Shown: in pieces, positions 1 through 10,200 of the stretch | Numbering within the stretch: the first letter of the stretch is position 1 | How the letters are laid out: each line of letters starts with the position of its first letter | Source of the DNA: Symbiodinium natans | Taxonomy: Eukaryota; Sar; Dinophyceae; Suessiales; Symbiodiniaceae | DNA length: 64,000 nucleotides | Assembly: GCA_905221605.1 (NCBI GenBank) | Contig: CAJNDS010002758.1 | Coordinates: 154,115-218,114, forward strand | Direction of reading: 5' to 3' | Position numbers and translations under genes: made by a program | The notes under the pieces: model-generated | What the model was told of the DNA's origin: nothing | The model's database searches: none | Seen by the model: only the letters and a program-made list of their open reading frames with translations

Positions 1-1604
1 ACAACATGATCGCACCTGATACTCCAAGCATAAGCATCATTGCCATTGCTCCATTGTAATCGAATTGCATAGTCTTGGGGTCGTAGAGGTTCTTTGCTCC
101 TGGAATACTGGTCCAAATCCACATCACCAATGGATCTCTTGTTCCATTCATAGTCTTGTCGGAGTAGAGGCTCTTGTTTGTACATAGGCCATAGAATTTT
201 GATTCCTCCTGGTAGTCGATCTCTGTTTTCTCCTCCTGGTAGTCGATCTCTGCCTCCTGGTAGTCGATCTCTGCTTTCTCCTTCTGGTAGTCGATCTCTG
301 CTTTCTCCTTCTGGTAGTCGATCTCTGCTTTCTCCTTCTGGTAGTCGACCTCATCGTCCTGACCAATCTCCCCATTCATCTTCCTCATTTCCAGGGTTTG
401 GCTCCTCGCCCCTTTCTCGCATTCTTCTCCTTTCTGTTCTCCTCCAAGGAGAATTCGGGTAGAGCGTAGTGGCTTGCGTTGCTCCCCCTCGCTTCGGTGG
501 TGGTCCCTTTGGCTCTGGAGGTGGCGCCTTGCTTCCAGCAGGTCGTTCCTTCGGAGGTGGTCCTCTGGAACTGCTCCCTGGTTCAGCTCTCGCATCTTCC
601 ATCCTGGGTTGTAGGGTCCCAGGCCCCGTGTCTCGGCTGGAACTCGCTGTTCCACTGCTTTGGCTTCGCTGGCCGTACCTGGCCCGAAAGTATGCAACTC
701 CACGAGCAAATTCCTTGGATTCCCTGGCTCTTGCTTCGTCTCCTGAAGGAATTGCACCGGCACGTCTTGCAGCATACTCTTCCTCATTCCGGCGGATGTG
801 TTCCGCCACTGCTGCGTTGCTGGGTTCCCCGTCCAGCGTGTGAAGAGGAAGTTTCGTACCACACGGCATTGGGTCCGGAGGTGGACACTCTGGAGCTCGT
901 TCTTGTCCTGGCGGTGGACACTCTGGAGCTTGCTCTGGTTCTGGGCCCGCTGGTGGCGGTGGCCCTCCTGACTTTGGAAACCGAACTGGCTCCTGCAAGG
1001 CTCGCTCCCTTGCTCGCTGTTGGATCCTTTCAGTCTCTGCTGCGAGTGCAGAGAGTCTTTCCAGCTGCCTTCGCCTGCGTTGCTCAGCAGACACTTGCTG
1101 CTCTTGCAGCTCCAAGGCGATGTGCCCAGACGAAAGTGTTCTCGGCTCCCTTCTTGGTGTAGGTGGTGCCTCTTGGTACACCATTGTAGTTTCGGGGCTA
1201 GAGGAACTAGGACTCCCGATCTCCACTGGCCCGTCTGGTTCTCCTCCTTCCAAGGGAATGTAATCTCTTCCTTCCACCACTGGTCGTTCGGGCTTCTTCT
1301 TCGGCTTTGGAGGCATATACCTTGGTGCACTTCCACTTCCTTCAGCTGAACTGCTTGCTGAAGATCCGTAGCCTTTTCCCATGCCAACACGGTGAATCTT
1401 GATCTCCTTTCTTCGTGGCTCCATTTCTTCTTCTTGTTCCCCTTCTTCCATGGGCTCTGCGGGTTCCATCGGCTCCATGGGTTCTGTGAGTTCCATTGGC
1501 TCCATGGGTTCTGTGAGTTCCATGGGCTCTGTAGGTTCTGTGAGCTCCATTGGCTCCACAGCATCAGGGTTCCAACCCAAACCATCATCACGGCCACGAG
1601 GCAT
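1..1604 (-). CDS. Proline/charge-rich repeat protein, partial at left edge, reading-frame break
   Basis: A 417-codon minus-strand frame (1604 to 351) starts MPRGRDDGLGWNPDA and runs into repeats of the type EPMELTEPMEPMELTEP. A basic and acidic low-complexity middle follows (PPPP, REPR, QRRRRQLERL) and an acidic end (NEEDEWGDW). The stop at 351-353 lies just before another frame, open to base 1, that carries about six copies of a 9-residue acidic repeat EIDYQKEKA (about 210-350), then a hydrophobic stretch. Skipping one T after the GDW codons joins the two frames, so this looks like one protein with a +1 shift, an unseen intron or a sequence error. I recognise no enzyme domain. The composition resembles low-complexity N-terminal proteins of dinoflagellate retroelements, but no protease, integrase or reverse transcriptase is visible here. 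Confidence 0.5.
207..350 (-). repeat. 27-bp in-frame tandem repeat (acidic 9-residue units)
   Basis: About six copies of a unit built on ctggtagtcgatctctgctt (27 bp, one copy shortened to 18 bp). All length changes are multiples of three. Read on the minus strand, one frame gives EIDYQKEKA units, which fits selection on that frame. The other two frames are also open by chance (SRSLLSP and TTRRRKQ repeats) and are not believed. Confidence 0.75.
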
Positions 1605-2262
1605 GGCTTCGGTCCCGGATGCACAGTGTGCTCCGCTACCATGCTAAACTTCAAGTCGCTCTTTTTCCTTGAACCGGTAAAAGGCGCTGTCGGTAAAACA
1701 TGAGTCACAAATCCACACATGCTCATCAACCCTTTGGGTTGGTAGGTGGGGTTCCCAGGTAGTAGAAAAACTTTACAGCTTCTCATGAGAGCACTTCTGG
1801 CTCGAGCTTTCGGCTCAGAATCAAGACACGACCTAGGTCGTGTGATCAAGCTTACACAGAAAACAAGCCTCAAAACGATTCTCCAACACTGCACTGCATC
1901 ACAATGCACATGAGTCTGTCACTCGTGAGGTCACAAAACAAGTGCACTCCTCCTCTAAACAAAAACAAAGTACCCAACAACAATCCTCGGCAACAGGCAG
2001 CTAAGCCCGAGGCGAGATCTGCACCCGAATGTATCAAACACTCTGAGCTCAGGGCCGACAACATAGTAGATGCCACGATCCAATAGCATGACATGTGTCC
2101 TGATGTTAACCGAGACAGCATAAGCAAACATAGTCTCTAAAAGTGCTCGAACAGGTAAGGTTCGACAGCATTCAGCCAAACTCAAGCCGATGCACTGTTT
2201 TCTCTTGCCCCTTCTGACAAGATTTCGTCTGTGGACAGTCACATCTGTCGCAAATTCACCAG

Positions 2263-2775
2263 TCATGGCGAGTACGGGCCAGGCCTCCGGCCAGGCCTGA
2301 AATGCCTCATGCGAATCGCTAACGATGGGAACTGAGGTGGAGGCATGGGCTCACGGTTGTACATCCTGATCCCCGCAATCGTCAAGGACCACACCATCAT
2401 ATCTGCATGAAGTCTAAACGACTCCTGAAGGTGCCTAAGTAAATCAAACTGCAGCTCAACCATGTGTCGCAAAGCGTGGATCGCCTGAAAGAGCTGTTCG
2501 ACATCACAGCAAAGAACTGACATTGATGTCTGCTGCTGAAAAGTCAAAAACGACTCGCGAGCCTTGCGAATGTCACCTTCCAAAGATGCAATGTGTTGTA
2601 AACATCGGCGAAGACGAGAATGATGTTCCATAATTTTCGTATCAATCTCCCACAAAGCGACTCTATCATATTCACAGAAGCTGAAAGGACGATCTGCATG
2701 AGTCTCCACAGTGGAATCTTCCATGGGGTGATTCTCGTCAATGTGGCGGGCTAACGCATCCCTGAGGGCAGTCAT
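2263..2775 (-). CDS. Hypothetical helical protein
   Basis: A 170-codon frame from an ATG at 2775. The sequence looks protein-like and helical: MTALRDALARHIDEN at the start, then amphipathic stretches such as RLRRCLQHIASLEGDIRKA and HALRHMVELQFDLLRHLQ, and a proline/arginine-rich tail. It contains no motif I recognise. It lies upstream of, and on the same strand as, the repeat protein at the left edge and downstream of a coiled-coil ORF at 2907-3173, so the three may be parts of one transcript or element. Moderate to low certainty that it is a real gene. Confidence 0.4.
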   Translation of the reverse strand: MTALRDALARHIDENHPMEDSTVETHADRPFSFCEYDRVALWEIDTKIMEHHSRLRRCLQHIASLEGDIRKARESFLTFQQQTSMSVLCCDVEQLFQAIHALRHMVELQFDLLRHLQESFRLHADMMVWSLTIAGIRMYNREPMPPPQFPSLAIRMRHFRPGRRPGPYSP

Positions 2776-2906
2776 AAGTACCAACCCCCTGAAGCACTTC
2801 GAGCCTCAAAGAAGAACACGTGGTTCAAAACACATGTCCCTGCTCCACATAAAAACTGCAGAAAGAAATGAGCAGCACTCAGGGCCGGGCTCATACCGTC
2901 TCCAAC

Positions 2907-3173
2907 TCATGGAAAAAGAGCATGGAAAGCTGATCGAAAACGTCTCACGAACGACTCCAGCCAAGACAAGCGTGCATCACTCTGTTGAACACGTGCTTCC
3001 AACACACGCAAGCGACTGGATAGATCTTCGAGGGCTCGACTGAGTTCACCAAGTTCAGCCTGATGCCTCTCACACATAGCATGCACATCAACCACATGCC
3101 GATGCACCAAACTGACTGTGCCAGTCCCACTAGAGGACGGTGTCTGGGGCTCCGAAGCTGCACCATCTGCCAT
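2907..3173 (-). CDS. Small coiled-coil protein
   Basis: An 88-codon frame from ATG at 3171-3173. It has a short Ser/Thr/Pro-rich start (MADGAASEPQTPSSSG) and then a regular coiled coil (ELGELSRALEDLSSRLRVLE, followed by more heptads). No enzyme domain. It is colinear with the minus-strand ORFs further left. It could be a short gene or the first exon of a longer one. Confidence 0.45.
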   Translation of the reverse strand: MADGAASEPQTPSSSGTGTVSLVHRHVVDVHAMCERHQAELGELSRALEDLSSRLRVLEARVQQSDARLSWLESFVRRFRSAFHALFP

Positions 3174-3399
3174 GGCTCAAGCTAGGGCCTTTTTTTCAAA
3201 AATGATCTATCAGCCTCTAAGAGCACTTTCCGGGCATCCTGCCCCTCGAGAGGTCCCGCTGCGACGGGTGTATACAGTAAGTACAAACCATACACGAACA
3301 AGCATAAAACTGATCAAGCAGTGGAAATAAAGTTGTGCAAAAAGGCAAGCACTAAAACAACAAGCAAATGTTTTGTTCACTGCAACATTTCGAATGTTG

Positions 3400-5800
3400 T
3401 TTCCTTTGAACAATAAAGCTCTATCTTCTCCAGGTATTCGAAGAACGATACATGTGTTTTTGCACTTCGTGTGCATCTTCCTTCAGAAATCTTTCCACTT
3501 GCTTTGATTGTTTTTGTTCTTTGGTCCACTTCATGCAAGAAGTGCTTCCCTCTTCTTTTCTGGAAGAAGTTTGCTCAACGGCTGCAGACAGCGGTTTTCT
3601 TCCATCACCTATCAAGAGGAAATAAGAAGGCTACAGAAGAAAACCGGTCACGTGGATCACCAACAGCAAAAGACACAGCGAATTGCAAGCAAGCTTGGAT
3701 GCCTGATCATTTCCTCTCTCTACAAGTGACGGTGTACCGCAATTCCAATGGGGTGATTTTGGACCAGCCTCTTGTTATGTCCTGCCTTGGAAAGGGTCAA
3801 TCCCGGATCATCTTCCTGGCAGGAGAAGACCACGTGTTGATGGAGCGTAAAGGGCCGGGCAGGAACCCAAACTCTCTAAGAGGCTTCTTCTTTCTTTCGA
3901 CTTTGCCTTGGTAGGGCCAATCTTCTTAGCTAACGCCCACCAGCTTCTGGCTTTACAAACCAAGGCACCCACATTGAGAAGCCTTGTTCCGTCTCTGCTC
4001 CAGGCTCCAAGGTAAGCCAGGTATCCATTCCGAGAGGGACGCTTACCAACTAATTACATTGGAACCAATCTTGCAAACCAAGACTTGTTGAAGCACTACG
4101 GACCCCAACTTCCCAAACTTTACCCGAATGTCAACCAACTTAACACACTCCATGGGCGTATCACTAGCACTTATAAGCACAGGAAGAGGTCCCAAATGCT
4201 TCTTGACAACTTTATAAAAACCCAACGCACTTTCTGACAACACGTAGCAGGTCAGGTGGCTCACTGTTAATGAGCCATGCGAAAGAGCTATTTCTAAGGA
4301 CGACTGGTTCAGTCGCTTGATCTCCGTTCGTCATGGAAAGACGAGGGGGCTCAGCTTCATTGGGCTTATTAGTTCTTGTTCCCGGACCCAAGTCACTCAG
4401 ATAATAAGACCGCAGCGCCATCACCTGTTAGACTGCTCGTCTTCCACAAGCTCGGCCCTTGGGCTTTCCTTTGTTCTTTGGCTTTTTCTTGGGCTTTCCA
4501 CCCTTTTCTTTGTCTGTCTTCCCTTTGCTTTTGCCCTTTCCTTTAGGGCTCTTCTCTCAATTCTTGGAACCAGAAGGCTTTCCACCTTTCGGTTCATCCT
4601 TTCTTCCCCTTTCTAGAGCTCTTGTCTGGGCACTGCCAACTTATATGGTTTATTCCAGCTTCCAGACTTTCCATGCAGAACAACGTAATGCCTACACTTG
4701 GTTGACAGATTGAAGAAGGTGACCGATTAGATGCTCCAAGTCTTAGTTCAGGGAATGCAACTTCTGGTCTACCTTTCCAAGCTTGTTCTTAAGAAAGCGG
4801 ACGCAGTTGCGGTCGCTTGTACGAACTTGCTTTCAATGTTAGGCAAAGAGCTTCGTCTTACCGCAATGAAACTTCTCCAGCTTGTTGATAATCGGCAAAG
4901 CTAATACTTCTCTGCACAGTTACTTCTACAAGCATGCGACATAAGCTCCGCGGACAACAAAGTAACATGTCTTTAGACAGAAACTTTTACAGCACCTTTT
5001 TTGGCTTGGAGAAGAACGTCGAACGCCCAAGGTGGGGTTCTGCAGATTTGGAGTTTGCCTTCTCTTGCCACAAGCGTTACCAGCTTGAACGGAAACTTGA
5101 CGCAGGCCTTGTAGAGCTGCTTATGTCTAAACCACACACATGTTGGATGTCTGCGGCAGAGCGAGACAAGAGCTGCGAACCCGTGTGCGGCAGAGTACCA
5201 AGCCAAGTTCAGTTATTGTTCGCCTTAACATTGCAGTCTTCCACTCTTTTTCCCTAGCATGGCTTCTCGGGCTTTATGTTGTTCGAATTTGACTTGCGCT
5301 CGCTCTTTTGAGAACCAGAGGGGTTGGAGCTTTCTACTTCCAACGCTGCAGGCTCTTAAGACGCCGTTGTTTAGGTTAAGATTTTGCGGATGCCTTCTTC
5401 TGCACCTTATCCACTGCATTGCGTTGTCGTTTAGGCTCCGCTCCGGCAGGAAATCTTGCTGGGTCATTGGACAGAGCCTTACCATTCATCTGACCTTTGG
5501 TGATGGTTTCTGGCTAGTCATGCTCTGCCTTTTTCAACACCGTGCCTTACGCGGGATTGGCTCCGTCGCTAACAGCGTTGCCTGCAGGGGCCCACCAAGT
5601 CTGCAACTGTGCTGTGCAACAAGGTGCAACTCAGGAATTTACGAAGCAGGCAATCTTGCGGTTCGGAACCTTTCCAATGCTATTCTGTCGATTTGTTTCC
5701 AGCCTAAAGGCTTGGATTCCACCTAACCCTCTTCCGGCCAATAGTGGCGTGGATTCCGGCTCAAGCGTGGACCCGGTCGGAAAGTCTTGAAGGCACTGGT
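3400..5800 (-). pseudogene. Decayed lysine-rich, retroelement-like coding remnants
   Basis: Several short minus-strand frames look like pieces of a broken coding region. Around 4440-4600 there is a Lys/Gly/Pro-rich stretch (KEKGGKPKKKPKNKGKPKG). Around 4043-4424 there are protein-like segments (SYYLSDLGPGTRT, KVVKKHLGPLPVLI, KFGKLGSVVLQQVL), interrupted by stops and frame changes. Around 5250-5450 a further Lys/Arg/Ala-rich piece (KRQRNAVDKVQKKASAK) is broken by stops. Such Lys-rich leaders are common in dinoflagellate repeat-derived proteins. That assignment is an inference from composition only. Confidence 0.3.
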
Positions 5801-5801
5801 C

Positions 5802-5846
5802 GGTCCTGGAAGCAGTTATGGGACACAAAACGCTGCTTCCAGGACC
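5802..5846. repeat. Perfect 14-bp inverted repeat (hairpin)
   Basis: GGTCCTGGAAGCAG at 5802-5815 is exactly complementary to CTGCTTCCAGGACC at 5833-5846, with a 17-base loop. The arm sequence is the core of the tandem repeat at 13055-13375, so it belongs to a dispersed family. Confidence 0.85.
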
Positions 5847-5869
5847 TGGACGTGACCATGCCTTGCTTA

Positions 5870-5970
5870 AGCCTCTGATGCTCGTGATGCTCGCTTTCAA
5901 GGGCCCCTGGGCGCAGAGCCTCTGGATGATTATCATGCTCGCTTTCGGGGGCTCTTTTGGCGCCGATCGG
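5870..5970. repeat. Dispersed repeat, copy 1 (GATGCTCATGATGCTCGCTTTCGG family)
   Basis: About two degenerate units of a sequence built on 'cagagcctctggatgat', 'atgctcgctttcgggggc' and close variants. The same family fills 12505-12745. Confidence 0.7.
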
Positions 5971-6241
5971 GATGATGCCCAATACCCTCAAGACACCACC
6001 CTATCACCAGTAAACCATCACCGCACTTGACATGGACCAGTGTGAGCATGCATGCCTGACACTGAGCCTTTTGTAACCGTGCGTGCTGCAGCAATGCCGC
6101 GATATGCTCCAAACAACGCTCACGCAGTGTGTCACACCACTGCACCTTGTTCAAAATCACCACAACAGCACGAGCTGTTCCATGATTTGAAAAAAGCGAT
6201 GCACGAAAGGAAATTCGAATATTGTCCAGAAAAGCCGATTC

Positions 6242-6381
6242 CCCGTGACAGTTTGAGAAATGGGATCAGGCCATGCTGGATCAAACGTCTTTTGTGATGT
6301 CCAGTGAGATGACCCGTGACAGTCTAAGAACAGGATCAGGCCATGCTGGATCACATGTCTTTGTAATGTCCAGTGAGATGT
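6242..6381. repeat. About 70-bp tandem duplication
   Basis: The segment from ccgtgacagtttgagaa to gtccagtgagatgac is followed directly by a second copy with about 10 differences (ccgtgacagtctaagaa to gtccagtgagatgtc). A CpG-rich stretch (6380-6460) follows. No gene seen. Confidence 0.7.
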
Positions 6382-7221
6382 CGACGTGCGTGACGTCGCT
6401 ATCACGACAGTCGCGCGACGACTCGTCGACACGCGGTGCGACGCGATCGTCGTGTGTATGCAACACGGTCGATGTTTCCCTGTGTTTGCCTTCCTTTCGT
6501 GTCCGCTCTTTTCAAATATTGGTTGGCATCACCAGAAGTGTGATGTTTTCATTCGCGGCACACACATTTTGGACCTAATGGAAAAATAGTTAACACATCT
6601 TCCGTGTGCAATGTACTGGGCAGTCTTAGGCCCACAAAAGCCACGGCGTGATTTTCGAAAATCGATATCCAATTTCCGCCCCTGGTGGAATTCCCCTACT
6701 CGGCAGACACCTTCTGTCTTCGCTTTTTTTGAAGGTCAACATCGCGTCTAAGCGAAAAACGCCGGTGTTCTGGATGCTCTGGAGCCCAACGAGGCCTTAA
6801 ACCGCTCGCTATTTTTGATGTCAGAGGGCGGAGATTGCGATCCAGTGTCAGAATTTTTTTTTTGCCTGCCTGTGATGGAAGGCGTCCTTGCGCCGTTTGG
6901 CTCGAATCGAAGCACTCCCAACAAACTTGCAAAGTGCGGCTCAAGTTGCAAGTTGGGTGGAAATAGCACCATTGTTGCGGGCAGGTCATTTCTCAGTTGC
7001 AAGTTCGTTTTGCGGGAAGCAGGGTTGGGCTCATGCGCTGGCAGGAGATTGCTGCGTCGTTCAAGGGGACTTGTGAGACACGGCCCTGGCCGGTGTTCTC
7101 CAATATTGTCTCTAGACGCAAAACCTTGAACTCCTGAGACCTGCAGGGTGACCAAGGGTCTGACTGCTTTGCTGAGGCCGGTCCGATTTACTGTCGGATC
7201 TCCCACGAATGGTCGGCAGGG

Positions 7222-10200
7222 ATGTATTTGCTGGCTTTGCTTGCAGCTTTCTTGGCGGTTTCTGACTCGGTGTCCTGGAACCAGGCGCGGTGTGTCGAGT
7301 GAGTCGTTGTTTTCAACTTCTTGGTCACGAAGAATTGATTAGTGTGTGGCCACCTATTCCCCATGGTTGTTGGGGGTAGTTCCTGGGGTTCATACCCGAA
7401 GTTACCAGGGTTGTCATCGGTTACAAGTCAAATATATGAGTAGACATGGATCCTCCAAGAATGTTCAGGTGGGCGGTGGAGGCCCAGGAGCGCGGCTGTT
7501 GGCTAGCTTCACCAATGTCGAGGACCACGGCTCACTGCTCTTCGCTGGGTGGGACAACGAAGGAGCAAGTGTTGGAGAGGGAGGGATCTCCTTCTCGGAC
7601 GTGTGGCAATTCGCCGCGTCCGGCTGGAGCTTGCTGTCAACGTCAGGGCCCATGCCGGAATCCAGGTATGGGCATGCGGCGGCATCCTCTGGGAAGGAGT
7701 TATTTGTCCACGGGGGGCATCATGATGCTGGGAGGAGGCGAAGATCGGCTACCATCACACCTCTTAAGGACATGTGGCGATTCACTCCCGCTACGCGGAT
7801 GTGGGCACAGGTGACCTTCAGCACTCGAGACGAGCTGAACCCAACATCTCGCTATGGTCATAGCATGGAAGCTGCGCCTGATCAAAGCGCCATCTTCATG
7901 TTCGGGGGATATCTCGAGGGCGACTGCCACCAAGCTTCCAATGCCCTATGGTCCCTGAATTTGACCAGCCTGGCGTGGCAACAAATGCATCCCTCCACGG
8001 GCAGTCCAGTCGAGCGCCGGCACCACGCCAGCGCGGTCTCCAAACGACGCAACCTCATGTTCATCTTCGGCGGCAGAATATATGATACTAATTGCAATGA
8101 CAATTGGTTTCTGAACGACCTTTGGAGCTATGCATTCGCTGCAAATACCTGGAGCCAACTGTCCGCATCAAATGCTCCCCCGGCTCTGAACCAAGCCGGC
8201 ATGGCTTACAGGGAGATTGAGGACCAGCTGATCATCTATGGTGGTTACCTCGCAAGTAACCAATACTCGGGGGTTCTGTACCAGTTCGATGTGGCTCATG
8301 GCCAATGGAGCACCTTGCATGATGGCACGTTCGATGCCCCCCCTGCCCGTAGGTCACCACAGGCGGTGTGGCGTGCTCCAGGAACCCTAGTGATGTGCTG
8401 TGGCATGGATGGGGACGGAAATGAATTGAGTGACACTTGGAAAGCGGAGCTCCCCGGCCGATCGCTTTGCGTTGCTGGGCATGTTTTCAATGGAACCGAC
8501 TGCTCGGAGTGTCCCGCTGGCACGTACGATGCGAACCCGGAGACAGACTTGGACGATTGCGTGGCCTGCGAGGAAGACACCTACTCGGACGCGGGCATGA
8601 AGTCCTGTGCCCCGCTTCTGGGACCTTGGATCCAAGCACTCCCGCCTCCAGACTTGACGATTGGGCGAAACCTCGCCGGGAGTATCCAGTTGTCGGTGAC
8701 CTCAGCTTTGCTTCCAAGCCACTTTCATGGCGTCGCCATGGTGCCGCGCTATTTCATGGACCTGGCGCCGACACCTGACTCCTTGCAACCGGGCACACTC
8801 TGCAGCTCGCAGTGGCATCGGAGTGTGTACAACAACCAGGACCGGCTGGTTGCGGAGTTGACGTACGCAGACTTTGATGACAAGTGCCTGCTGAACGAGA
8901 CCCAATCTGGAGAGCTCATTCAACGTTCTGGATATGCTGCACTCTTTGTCGTCATGGTCGGAGCAAGCGATTCCACAGTGGCTAAAATGGTGATGCCCGT
9001 GCAGCTGAACTTCACGCGCGCTGCAACAGGGGTGTACACAGGCTATGTGGCGACAGGCGGGAGTCTGGTCAAAACTTGGGGCTTTATGGCTTTGTTTCTT
9101 GCTCTGTTCCTGGCCATGGCCATGAGTCCATGAGGTTCGCACCAAATCAACGAAAAGACCTTCCTGCTCGGCCCTTTCCACTCCAGCGTGCACTTCTACG
9201 ACGCCGCATATGAGACCAAGAATGACCCGGCCGTCTATGTCTATGGCTCCGTGGCGTATGTGGAGCATGAGCTGGAAGGCGAGCTGGAGATGGACGTGGT
9301 GCAGGTGTGGATCTCCAGCTCCAAAGACTCCAGCAACATGACGGCCCTCACCGAGAACCTCACGGAATCCTTCGTGCTCAGCTCCTCCGAATTGGGCAAG
9401 GCTAGAAGGTCGACCCACAAACGCGTGGTGGAGAAACCATTTGTGACATCTTGTGTGTACAAAATCATGAACAGTCATTTTACAAGCGAGAACATCGGTG
9501 AAAGCTTGTTCATTAGTCAGGATTTTATATAAAGATTTGGAACCGTTTGCATGAAATTTGGCATAGAATTCTGGCAGCCCGTGTTTTGGTTTATACTGAG
9601 GGTCGAGGGATGCTACACCAGAGTTAGATTCTATAGAAACAAGGCCGGTTCACCTGACAGGGAAGTAGGCGGAGATCTGTCCGAAAGCGCGTGCGTTTCA
9701 GGGAAATATAGAAATGACATGTCTTTTCCCTGTGAATTCATGAGTTCACTTTAGAATAATCGTCTGGGATGTCGCCCTTTCTTAGTGGCATGACGTGTCA
9801 ACGTTGAGTTCAAGCTGGTTTACCATTCTACAGAGAGTTATTCCTGGTTGATTCTTAGCAAGTTGTCATGTCCTTGCACACTAAATGATGTGCGAAAAAG
9901 TTACGTGTGGTGCAAAATTTTTGAATGTAGCTGGGGTCTGGTTGCTTTGATTTCATTGCGCGGGCACCCCCGTTCCACCCACCCATGGAAGCCTTCCCTT
10001 TCACCCCATCAGGCACGCTTCGCTTTCCCAGTGAATGCGCAACCTGGCTGCTCGCTGTGCTTCCTTCACGTGCTGAGCCGTGTGAGCCAGGACTGCGCCG
10101 ATTCGGGCCGGGCCGAAAAGTGGAAAGGTTGAGGTTTTTCCCAAAAACATCTCGGATGTTGGGTTCTTGTTTAGGTTCAAAACGCGAGGGAGCGATACCG

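Noticed and set aside
1735-1765. Candidate primer-binding site and LTR border
   Set aside because: The TGGGAACC-type sequence lacks a matching tRNA end, and no paired terminal repeat was seen.
9060-9133. C-terminal membrane helix of the kelch protein (ALFLALFLAMAM)
   Set aside because: Better explained as the pyrimidine-rich end of a GC-AG intron, because the ectodomain continues in phase afterwards.
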